Positions 53,701 through 60,500 of a stretch of DNA of 64,000 nt are shown here, piece by piece. Source of the stretch: Metridium senile. Taxonomy: Eukaryota > Cnidaria > Anthozoa > Actiniaria > Metridiidae. Below the pieces are notes generated by a model that saw only the letters and a program-made list of their open reading frames with translations, was not told where the DNA came from and did not search any database. The position numbers and the translations under genes were made by a program. Location of the stretch: assembly GCA_949775045.1 (NCBI GenBank), contig OX459109.1, positions 2,652,608 through 2,716,607 on the forward strand. The letters run 5' to 3'. Positions within the stretch are counted from its first letter, which is position 1. Every line of letters begins with the position of its first letter.

Positions 53701-56402
53701 AGGTTTTTAGACGGCACAACCCTATCCAAAACCAGATCCAATAACCCCGGGCAGGCAAAGTCATTTGTTATTTTTTTGCGGAAAATAAATATCGGCAACA
53801 AAATATGTATGTATCGTAGTTATCAAGTATAAGATTATTTACGCTAATCGTATTTTCCTTGGAATATGTGTTGTAGAGTTGATCACTGATCCTGTCATCT
53901 CGACATTTCCGTCGGTTTTACGCTTCACAGATATTATGGATGCACTCAAGGTAATACTAGTCCTGACAACATGTTCATGATAACATGTTTACCATCATCA
54001 TCATTATCATCATCATCATCATCATCGTTATCAGCAACATCATCATCTTAGTTAGCTTTGTGAACATCCATCAACATCATCATCCTCGTTATCACCATCG
54101 TTATCATCATCATCATCATCTTAGTTAGCTTTGTGAACATCCATCATCATTACCACTATCATCATACATCGTCATAACAGCATTCTTCCTCCTCCTCCTC
54201 ATTCTTCCTCCTTATGTTGATACATTGATGCAAAATATATTCCCACCATTCTCATCAGTTGTTTGTTGTATTTATAGAAACGATGGGATAACAGGAATAA
54301 ACGGGAATTGAAACGTTCATTACGGGTAAGTACAGTAAATGATAGGTAGTGTAATGGAAAACACCGTTAAAAATGTTAACTTATAACGTTACTGACGTTT
54401 AATTCGAGCTTCATCCCTTCGTCTGAGTAAATCGAAGGGCTGAGGCTCGAAACGGCAGTAAAGTTAAGTCAACATTTTTATCAAACACCGACGCAGCCTA
54501 TACTAGTTTACTTGCTAGCTTCCATTTACCGTTTATATCAAACACCGACGCAGCCTATACTAGTTTACTTGCTAGCTTCCATTTACCGTTTATATCAAAC
54601 ACCGACGCAGCCTATACTAGTTTACTTGCTAGCTTCCATTTACCGTTTATATCAAATACCGACGCAGCCTATACTAGTTTACTCGCTAGTTTCCATTTAC
54701 CGTTTATATCAAACACCGACGCAGCCTATACTAGTTTACTCGCTAGTTTCCATTTATCGTTTATATCAAACACCGACGCAGCCTATACTAGTTTACTTGC
54801 TAGTTTCCATTTACCGTTTATATCAAACACCGACGCAGCCTATACTAGTTTACTCGCTAGATTCCATTTACCGTTTATATCAAACATCGACGCAGCCTAT
54901 ACTAGTTTACTCGCTAGTTTCCATTTATCGTTTATATCAAACACCGACGCAGCCTATACTAGTTTACTCGCTAGTTTCCATTTATCGTTTATATCAAACA
55001 TCGACGCAGCCTATACTAGTTTACTCGCTAGTTTCCATTTATCGTTTATATCAAACACCGACGCAGCCTATACTAGTTTACTCGCTAGATTCCATTTACC
55101 GTTTATATCAAATACCGACGCAGCCTATACTAGTTTACTTGCTAGTTTCCATTTATCGTTTATATCAAACACCGACGCAGTCTATACTAGTTTACTCGCT
55201 AGTTTCCATTTACCGTTTATATCAAGCACCGACGCAGCCTATACTAGTTTACTCGCTAGTTTCCATTTACCGTTAATATCAAGCACCGACGCAGCCTATA
55301 CTAGTTTACTCGCTAGATTCCATTTACCGTTTATATCAAATACCAACGCAGCCTATACTAGTTTACTTGCTAGTTTCCATTTATCGTTTATATCAAACAC
55401 CGACGCAGTCTATACTAGTTTACTCGCTAGTTTCCATTTACCGTTTATATCAAGCACCGACGCAGCCTATACTAGTTTACTCGCTAGTTTCCATTTACCG
55501 TTTATATCAAGCACCGACGCAGCCTATACTAGTTTACTCGCTAGTTTCCATTTTTATTTTCACTATTGACCTATAGAGAATCACTTCGGTGATGAAGAAC
55601 TTCTTCCGTGAGGTTTACATGGACAGTGTGTATCCATTGATAAACTCAGCTCAGTTACCGCCGTTTATATGGGGAGATACGAACCGCGAGATGGTAAGAC
55701 CAAGATTAATGAACGTGATTGTTATTTCGATGACATCGTCTTTGTTGTCAATATATTTCAATGTCAATATTATTTATCTTAGGCATCAGTATAATTACAA
55801 TATCACCTTACCATCTTCACGGTCATTATCATCACCACCATCATTATCATCGGCATCGACACCTCCATCATCATCATCGTCGTCATCGGCATCAACGCCA
55901 CCATAATCATCGTCGTCGTCGTCATCATCATCACCACTATCACCGTCGTGGTCATCGGCGCCATTATATCACCACCATCACTATCATCGTCGTCATCATC
56001 ACCACAGTCACTAGCATCACCACCACCCTGATCACTATCACCGTCATCACCACCAAAACCATCATCACCAACATCATCACCACCATCATCATCACCACCA
56101 TCATCATCACCACCACCATCAACGTCATCACCACCACCACCACCATCGACGTCATCACCACCACCACCAACACCATCATCATCAACATAACCACCATCAC
56201 CATTACCACAAACAATTTCCTCTCTTTTTTCGTATGGAAAGTAACAAATCATTGTGTTATTTAATAGGAACGCCTTCGAATCATCTTAGACTACGAGGCC
56301 CATTCTACATTAGAGAACCTATTTTCCACAGAACGACTACACAAACCATTCAACATTGACAGAATAACATTCAACGTGGTATCTAAACATTCCATCACGT
56401 AA
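30440..56402 (+). CDS. NPHP1: Nephrocystin-1, complete, 27 exons
   Basis: The joined exons encode 699 residues, close to the 732 of human NPHP1. Order: an N-terminal coiled-coil-type segment (about 1-120), an acidic stretch with nine consecutive Asp (about 140), an SH3 domain (about 180-234, with GDLPFKQGEILTVL and NGWWVAENSSGKSGIIPKTL), and the conserved nephrocystin C-terminal region. Residue stretches match what I recall of vertebrate NPHP1: VTDVLKALGAMPSGFR, KIPLPGTGIEVLSRHVR, VLSNVHAVKA, STGEKSEVSCGWCLLKLF, FEIVVNGGTPF and SAQLPPFIWG. In animals NPHP1 is a scaffold of the ciliary transition zone and cell junctions, working with NPHP4 and RPGRIP1L. The start is the first ATG before a conserved frame that stays open through exon 1. 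The gene is divergent from the receptor and convergent with CTC1. Confidence 0.93.
30955..31262. repeat. (CAAA)n-type repeat in NPHP1 intron 2
   Basis: CAAACAAACAAA runs with CAAG and CAGA variants are separated by short AT-rich segments. Confidence 0.85.
32357..32650. mobile_element. Short inverted-repeat element with hammerhead-like motif
   Basis: Arms of about 45 bp: AATTAAAATAAATACAATCG with CTAGGTTAGTACAAAGTT on the left, and AACGTTGTACTAACCTAGCG with TTGTATTTATTTTAATT on the right. The interior is the repeat also found at 5573-5800, with CGAAAC on the minus strand at 32395-32422. Confidence 0.65.
32694..32746. repeat. (AT)n
   Basis: About 26 AT dinucleotides in a row. Confidence 0.95.
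32828..33000. mobile_element. Inverted-repeat element
   Basis: AGTGTGCTCTATCGAGTCAT on the left pairs with ATGACTCGATAGAGCACTGT on the right. GAGAAGCAC and GTGCTTCTC pair inside. Confidence 0.7.
34900..36660. repeat. NPHP1: About 180-bp degenerate tandem repeat in NPHP1 intron 4
   Basis: CACAACTAGTGTAAAATAGC, TTTTTATCTTAATTATAAT and AGAAAAAAGTGTCAAAAATG recur at roughly 34905, 35085, 35268, 35490, 35660, 35870, 36300 and 36590. A palindromic insertion occupies 35908-36243. Confidence 0.75.
36770..37090 (-). repeat. Penelope-type dispersed fragment with GAAACGTCAG motif
   Basis: The minus strand reads TGACTTCCGCTCAAGTTGTC then GAAACGTCAG (36875-36904), with a short frame VVETSDINTISLSQDY after it. 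The form resembles the terminal repeats of Penelope-like elements. It is a remnant without the reverse transcriptase. Confidence 0.45.
38087..38803 (+). mobile_element. Truncated Penelope-like element: GIY-YIG fragment between inverted element ends
   Basis: The + strand from about 38340 to 38658 encodes NIVYKVSCPNHECSSTYIGE, then TGRRLEERMTDH and WWQKRKIAEALLIKDQKPDL. This is the GIY-YIG endonuclease domain (YKVSC, TYIGETGRRLEERM) found at the C-terminus of Penelope polyproteins. The following 3' end (38556-38803) is present again in inverted orientation at 38087-38333. No reverse transcriptase is visible, so the copy is dead. It lies in NPHP1 intron 6. Confidence 0.75.
38127..38775. ncRNA. 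Pair of hammerhead-like motifs in opposite orientation
   Basis: On the + strand at 38727-38756: CTGATGA, then one extra T, a perfect 7-bp stem II (GGATGAC/GTCATCC, loop GGAG) and GAAA. The same motif lies on the minus strand at about 38133-38162 in the inverted arm. A plausible stem I and cleavage site are not clear. Confidence 0.45.
38815..39420. repeat. 28-bp minisatellite in NPHP1 intron 6
   Basis: Units of TTCATTCATTCATTTATCTA then TTTCTTTG repeat about 18 times. Some units have CATCCG in place of CATTCA, and this variant recurs at intervals as if blocks were amplified. Confidence 0.9.
39530..39870. repeat. Dispersed repeat, SINE/LINE-tail type
   Basis: It starts with TAATAATAATAGTAAGTTCT then TTTATAGCGCACTATACA, a form common at the ends of invertebrate interspersed repeats. 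An open but fragmentary frame (KRSSDGALFIDSGKLFHNFG) suggests decayed retroelement sequence. Confidence 0.4.
39962..40094 (-). pseudogene. LINE reverse transcriptase C-terminal fragment
   Basis: The minus strand encodes KTAKDIAKLQRLQNSAARLI followed by HITPVLYNLNMV. LQ(R/K)xQNxAARL and ITPVLxxL are hallmarks of the C-terminal end of CR1/L2-type reverse transcriptases. It runs directly into an (ATC)n repeat, and no other RT part is present. Confidence 0.65.
40239..41037 (+). CDS. NPHP1: NPHP1 exons 8-9: SH3 domain
   Basis: Two exons (40239-40333 and 40968-41037) encode the SH3 fold. The GDLPFKQGEI strand, the tandem WW of NGWWVAE and the IIPKTLVK end are visible. A 634-bp pyrimidine-rich intron separates them within the domain. 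In human NPHP1 this SH3 domain binds proline-rich partners such as p130Cas and PYK2-linked complexes (known for the family, not shown here). Confidence 0.9.
40370..40960. repeat. Pyrimidine-rich (CCTT/CCCT)n intron 8 of NPHP1
   Basis: Degenerate TTCC and CTCC runs fill most of the intron that splits the SH3 domain. A 74-bp palindrome (40477-40550, TAGACTGCAAAACAGTCCCT) is embedded. Confidence 0.8.
40477..40550. mobile_element. TAGACTGCAAAACAGTCCCT MITE family
   Basis: A short perfect-ended palindrome. Relatives at 41176-41283 (AGACTGCGAGCAGTCCCTAC) and 59054-59294 (GGGACTGTTTTGCAGTCTAG) share the ends but differ in interior. Confidence 0.75.
41393..41560. mobile_element. GCGGTCACC inverted-repeat element (pogo/Tigger-like MITE)
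   Basis: ACAGTGGTGCCTCTATTAAG with CGGTCACCC on the left pairs with GGTGACCGCTTACAGC on the right. Related ends lie at 32237-32290 and 32750-32800. The assignment to pogo is by end sequence only. Confidence 0.5.
42510..43760. repeat. NPHP1: 170-210 bp higher-order repeat with (GTTC)n cores, NPHP1 intron 10
   Basis: Copies begin at CTTTTGTTGTTGTTTGGTTG near 42614, 42822, 42994, 43182, 43354 and 43522, with decayed copies near 43698 and 43872. Outside the GTTC/GTTT core the units are almost identical. Spacing differs only by the number of GTTC tetramers. Confidence 0.92.
44300..44342. repeat. (TTCTC)n pentamer run
   Basis: About eight units right after the donor of NPHP1 exon 12 (44297). Confidence 0.9.
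44843..44940 (-). ncRNA. Hammerhead-like motif, second copy of the 13.6-kb repeat
   Basis: The minus strand reads CGCCGAAGGGCTAAGACTCG then AAACGTCAGTAAAGTTAAG. The core is more degraded than at 13614. Confidence 0.4.
45190..45660. repeat. Four tandem units of about 100-120 bp in NPHP1 intron 12
   Basis: Units share CCATTTTTGCTC, ATCGGTCGAAAAAGCGGCCG and GAGGTATGAGAAATT.TGATT. Confidence 0.85.
47480..47960. repeat. (ATC)n microsatellite, NPHP1 intron 14
   Basis: Almost pure CATCAT for 200 bp, with interruptions further on. It starts 30 bp after the exon 14 donor. Confidence 0.95.
48140..48540. repeat. About 63-bp minisatellite, opposite orientation to 6990-7330
   Basis: Units contain AAAAAGGTTGTCCAAG, GATAGGTCATTCCAAGA and GGAAAGGAATTATAGG. 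These are the reverse complement of the unit at 6990-7330. It lies in NPHP1 intron 15. Confidence 0.75.
49210..49600. repeat. (ATC)n microsatellite, NPHP1 intron 17
   Basis: CATCAT and TATCAT units start about 35 bp after the exon 17 donor. Confidence 0.93.
50640..51005. mobile_element. MITE between duplicated ACGCGCGCGCGTCAAA segments
   Basis: A 143-bp element (50740-50882) has arms AGAGTGATTTTCATTTGACC and ATATGAAAATCACTCT. An 80-bp segment with GTTTTCCCG, ACGCGCGCGCGTCAAA and TTTTGGCGCCAAAA precedes it and recurs after it. A second MITE copy is at 56650-56796. Confidence 0.7.
51273..51503. mobile_element. MITE, intact copy with long perfect arms
   Basis: CACCGCTGTACTATTTGACA, AAAGGCGCATTTGCACAGGC and TAAGCCTC at 51292 onward are matched by their reverse complement ending at 51480. 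Similarity continues outward to CCAGTTTC and GAAACTGG. Copy 1 is at 8160-8363. Confidence 0.8.
51562..51769. mobile_element. GCCCGGGC-ended palindromic element
   Basis: AAGGCCCGGGCACACGGGTT pairs with CCGTTTGCCCGGGCCTT. The arms are rich in TTCAACATTTGCTTCAACAT. It is the second copy of the 19878-20071 family. Confidence 0.75.
53088..53245. mobile_element. MITE related to 24080-24303
   Basis: GGGGTTCCTGTGTTGAAC, CCCATGTTTCTCGTGGGTAT and AGAACGCCTGTTTTAAAGGC match the 24.1-kb element. Confidence 0.65.
53472..53542 (+). promoter_or_regulatory. NPHP1: G-tracts just after the NPHP1 exon 23 donor
   Basis: GGGGGAGGGGAGGG and following G's begin 10 bp after the donor GTAAAC (53462). A second run of about 19 G's lies at 53524-53542. 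The RNA strand is G-rich and could fold into a G-quadruplex. Confidence 0.5.
53990..54180. repeat. (ATC)n with an 80-bp duplication
   Basis: The segment ATCTTAGTTAGCTTTGTGAA then CATCCATCA occurs twice among CATCAT units. Confidence 0.85.
54360..54482. ncRNA. Two hammerhead-like motifs head to head
   Basis: Minus strand at 54391-54422: CAGACGAAGGGATGAAGCTC then GAATTAAACGTCAG. Plus strand at 54431-54461: TCGAAGGGCTGAGGCTCGAA then ACGGCAG. Together they make a palindrome of about 100 bp directly before the 57-bp array. Confidence 0.5.
54489..55555. repeat. NPHP1: 57-bp minisatellite, about 19 copies, NPHP1 intron 25
   Basis: Units start CGACGCAGCCTATACTAGTT and differ at a few sites (TTGCTAGC or TCGCTAGT, TTACCG or TTATCG, AAACAC or AAGCAC). 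Because 57 is 19 codons the array is open in one frame ([19 protein letters not shown] units), but it lies within an intron and there is no sign it is translated. Confidence 0.93.
55800..56215. repeat. (ATC/ACC)n microsatellite, NPHP1 intron 26
   Basis: CATCAT, CACCAC and CGTCGT units fill most of the last intron. Confidence 0.92.
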
Positions 56403-56542
56403 ACAAATCATACAAATTATTTTAATGACAGTATTTCAAGACTTCTGTGTATATAGCAGTTTGTGTAGATAATTTGTTGTGATAATTTGAGTGTGTATTC
56501 ATAAGAAAGACTATTATTGTTGTAATTAGTTACAGAGTATTT

Positions 56543-56548
56543 ATTAAA
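56543..56548 (+). terminator. NPHP1: Probable NPHP1 polyadenylation signal
   Basis: ATTAAA, the commonest variant of the poly(A) signal, lies 141 bp after the stop codon in an AT-rich stretch. No perfect AATAAA is nearer. Confidence 0.4.
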
Positions 56549-56649
56549 AATGTATTTATATATAAATATACAGTTTAGTTAATTGATTATTCCCAAATAT
56601 CAACCTCAATAAGAGTATAAAAGAATATACTATACTAGTCGTAAACCAC

Positions 56650-56796
56650 GCTAGAGTGATTTTCATTTGACCGTGCAAGAAAAACGACTATTTAGTTCGT
56701 ATTTGTTGGTAAAGAACAAAAGAAAACAATAGATTCAGAGTGTAGTAACAACTATTAGTTTGCCAATTCTTTCACGGTCATATGAAAATCACTCGA
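56650..56796. mobile_element. MITE, copy of 50740-50882
   Basis: Arms AGAGTGATTTTCATTTGACC and CATATGAAAATCACTC. The interior GTTGGTAAAGAACAAAAGAA is the same as in the other copy. Confidence 0.8.
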
Positions 56797-56970
56797 CGCA
56801 GCCCACACTAGTTTAACCGCTAGTTATCGTACATTTTTACGCTTAATGTTTCCTTAGAAACATCCACGCAGTCTACATTACTTTAAACGCAAGTTATAAT
56901 ATATATGTATTGCAATTGTTTCCGTCTTAGAAACAGTCTTAGAAACATCGACGCATCTGTTTCCTGACTT

Positions 56971-57542
56971 TCATAAATTGTTCACAGTGTTCAGCAAATG
57001 TTTGATTTCGTCCTGATAGTCCACTCCTGTCATATTGACTGCTTTGAGTTGTAGCTTTGGTAGAACGAACGTTGAGTGTTCCGTCTGGTTTATCATTATC
57101 GGTCGTGTGTCGTACTCTGTGGAAGAAAACATCAAGGTCTTAAAATTAAGTTTTTATAGACAAGTGTAGCACAGTTGGCGCAGCTTTCGGAGCGAGAGGT
57201 GCTGATTTCGATCAAGGGCCTCAAACTTGTTTCGACTTCGATCCATTCTGTTTTGGTTTTAGAAAGGTAGTCGGGTGTTTGCATCGAAGTGAGACGAACG
57301 TTGAGCTTATTGCAATGATAGAGACACGTGGATTATTGTCCCGCAAGGTGTTAAAAAGTCTCTATCATTACAAGCTCAACGTTTGTCTCGCTTTCAATGC
57401 AAAGGCCCAGCTACCTTTCAAGATGGAAGGGGAAATTAAAATAAAAAAAAGAAAAGAATAGTATTTTACGTCGGAAGTACCTTCAGCCGAAGCTGATCTT
57501 CCAGAGAGCCGACGGTGCGCTCATTTTACTTCCCTCTCTCCA

Positions 57543-57574
<32 letters not shown>

Positions 57575-60500
57575 CTTAAAGCTACACGGAAAGAAGAGAA
57601 GTCGAAACAAGGATGCGAGGTCACTGGGAATCGAACTCGGGACCTCTCGCTCAAAACGCCGTGCACTAACCAACTGTGCCATCCTTGTTTTTTTAAATTA
57701 TAAGCAGTTTGCCATATTTCGATCTATTACCTTGATCCCCTGCATCAGTCTTCTTATTGAAGCTCCCCACTGACTTGCAGTATAGTATTACAGATCGTTT
57801 GATTTGCTGTGAACAGCATCGCTCAGCTAGAAGTCGATCGGCTTCACATTGTTTCGATAGTAGATTGGCATTGTCGCTCTGAAAGCAGCAAATAAAAAGT
57901 TATCAATGGCCATAACGCTTTAATTCCATAAAAGATACATTGACTTCAAAACGATTGTCAGGTGAAATGATGGTCTTTGAAATACAGTGGAACCCCGTTA
58001 ATTCGGCCACAGAAGGGACAGCCAAAAGTGGTCGTATTAACGGGGTGGCCGTATTAAGCGGGTAAATTTTATAGAAAATGTATGGGCATGCATATCGTCG
58101 GGACCTTAAAAACTGGCCGCAAAAACGGGGTGGCCGTATTAAGCGGGTAGCCGTAAGGCGGGGTTCCACTGAAGTTCCCTTCATAGTTCCCTTCGCCATC
58201 TTGAAAGGTAGCCGGGCCTTTGCATCGAAATGAGAGGAACATTGAGCTTGCAATGACAGATACACGTGAATAAGCTCAACGTTCGTCTCGCTTCGATTCA
58301 AAGGCCCGGCTACCTTTCAAGATGGCCATGGCGCAGGGAGCTGTGAAGGCGACTATTGAGGATTTCTCCCTAATTCGTAGCAGAAAACCCTAACCCAAAA
58401 GGGCCAGTACATACTTAACAAAATCACATGCGTCCTTTATTAGAAATCGGCGCGTGTTAGTATAGGAAATCGCACGATCTTGGGTACAATTTGTAATTAA
58501 TAGGTACCAGTGATGCTGTGAAAGTCTTAAAAATTGGACGAGCCTTTTAGGCGAGTCCAATTTGATAACTTTCAAAACATCACGAGTATCTATTTATTAC
58601 AAATTGTACGAGAAGATCGTGCGATTTTATATTCATAATATACTGAAAAACTATAATTGGTACTCAATTTACGATTTAATTGTACTTCTCTCGTCCAATC
58701 AGAATCAAGTAACTTTGTACAGTATATTATAATATTAGAAACCGCGCAGTCTGATTGGTTAATCCGAGTGCTTTATGAGAGCACACAGCACGCGCGTTTG
58801 TATATTAATGTTTATTTTCATTACCTTATCATCTCCCTGATAGCCATAGCTATATCGTTGATATAACAATTCACCAAGGCTCAATGCGAAACTCTTCAGT
58901 CTGGATAGTTCGTTAGCAGATAGTTTGAGAAGAAAAGCGATCATATCATCTGCGATATAGACTAACGCTTCGGCTGTCCCATCCTCTACAAGGCACCTAG
59001 AATATAATTACAGTATTACAGCACCCTGCTGTATAAGCACTTATATAAACCGCAAAACACTCCCTACTTTTACACAAAAACTACGAGGAAACGAGTTAAA
59101 ATTCGATCGGACGACATTCTGGCCGCGCGAGAATGAGGAGAAGACTACCTTTCGCGTATCTCCCCCCTCGCCTCACTCCCCGCTCGGCCGGTAATCATCT
59201 CTTCTTTGTAGCGCGGCGAGAATTTCGTCCGATCGAACTTCAACTCGTTTTCTCGGAGTTTTCTCGTAAAAGTAGGGACTGTTTTGCAGTCTAGCACTTC
59301 TAGCGCCGTAACATTTTATTTTTTGAGTTTTTTAATATATTTTTTCAAAATATTATCGGCACATTTCATGTTTTTGATTGACGGCAGCCAAACACTTTTA
59401 ATTTCACAATTAACCGTTGGAATGTCTGAGTTAGCAGAAAGTCGAAAGCCGAAGTAATGATTGTAAATATCCTTGTAAAACTAAAACATGTGTGTTACCT
59501 TGCTTCTGCGCAAAATCTGAACGGAGCTTCACTTCGGCAGCCTTGTGGACACTCCTCTCGGACAATCACGTGACTACATCTAGGGCACTGCCATCGCATC
59601 CATAATTTCTGCACTGACGTCACGCGACATCGTATTCTTGAAATCGTCTGTATACGTCTGCCAGACGTTTCGCTGGTTATTAAATCGACCAGAAAACGAT
59701 GTGGGACTGTGGACATTCGTTTGGTTTGATGATCCGGTTCAGAGGTAACGGCAGATGAGGTATCGTTTTGATCATCTGTAATGGAAATATTGATTGGTTA
59801 TGGTTTGGATGGTTATAGGGGGTTGGTTGTATGGTTGGTGGGTTGGTTGTATGGTTGGTTGGTGGGTTGGTTGTATGGTTGGTGGGTTGGTTTTATGTTG
59901 GGTGGGTTGGTCTCATGTTGGTTGTATGGTTGGTTGGTTGGTTGTCTGGTTGGTGTGTTGCTTGTATGGTAGGAGGGTTGGTTGGTGGGTTTCTTATATG
60001 GTGGGTTTCTTATATGGTGGGTTGGTTGGTCTCATGTTGGTTGGTTTATGGTTTTCTAGATTGGTTGGTTGGTTGGTAGGTTTGTTGTATGGTTGGTATA
60101 TTGGTTGATTGATTGATTAGAGAACTACTTGAGTGGTTAAATGGATTGATTGATTTATTATTTATTATGTCTTTCATTCACTCATCCATTCTATCTATTT
60201 ACTGATCAAACGAGAAGAAACAAAACAGACCTTTCAAAGCTATAGCTGTAAGGGACGAGCAGGCTTCGTAGGAGCAGTATACATTGCCTTTACGCGATAC
60301 TTTACGTACAAACCGTCTACAAGACACAACGGCACCTGAAATCATTGAAACAAATAATCAATACGCTTACGAGTATTATTCTCGTCAAGAACATGGAAGT
60401 TATCGTTGAGATATTATAGGAATACATCTAAACAAAAATAATCGAGCGGCTTAGAATCATTATTCTCGTAAAGAACATACGAACACGGCGATGGATTAAA

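Larger units (their letters stand above)
30440..56402 (+). other. NPHP1: Exon map of NPHP1
   Basis: Coding exons: 30440-30535, 30778-30848, 31430-31490, 32095-32169, 37342-37403, 37895-38023, 39459-39501, 40239-40333, 40968-41037, 42300-42369, 44135-44174, 44251-44296, 46818-46902, 47358-47449, 48026-48101, 48678-48736, 49106-49180, 49688-49751, 50079-50116, 50534-50616, 51036-51115, 52590-52689, 53346-53461, 53877-53950, 54278-54325, 55577-55693, 56268-56402. Total 2100 nt, every junction GT-AG and in phase. The donor of exon 14 (G|GTAACA at 47450) was chosen because it gives phase 0 and makes WDPVHKVLSPRPVKI the same length as the vertebrate segment. Exons 1-4 are small and rest mainly on phase and similarity of character, so they are a little less certain. 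Confidence 0.86.
56403..56970. other. Convergent gap between NPHP1 and CTC1
   Basis: The 568 bp hold both 3' UTRs, a 147-bp inverted-repeat element (56650-56796) and, after it, decayed copies of the 57-bp minisatellite motif (GACGCAGCCCACACTAG at 56786). No other gene is seen. Confidence 0.6.

Noticed and set aside
54512..55576. A 254-residue frame of 19-residue repeats resembling a repeat protein
   Set aside because: The unit is 57 bp, a multiple of three, so any stop-free unit gives a long frame. It lies within an NPHP1 intron, and in the receptor introns it runs against the gene.
57612..57692. A functional tRNA gene
   Set aside because: A and B boxes are good, but T-stem and acceptor pairing fail at several positions, so SINE or pseudogene is more likely.
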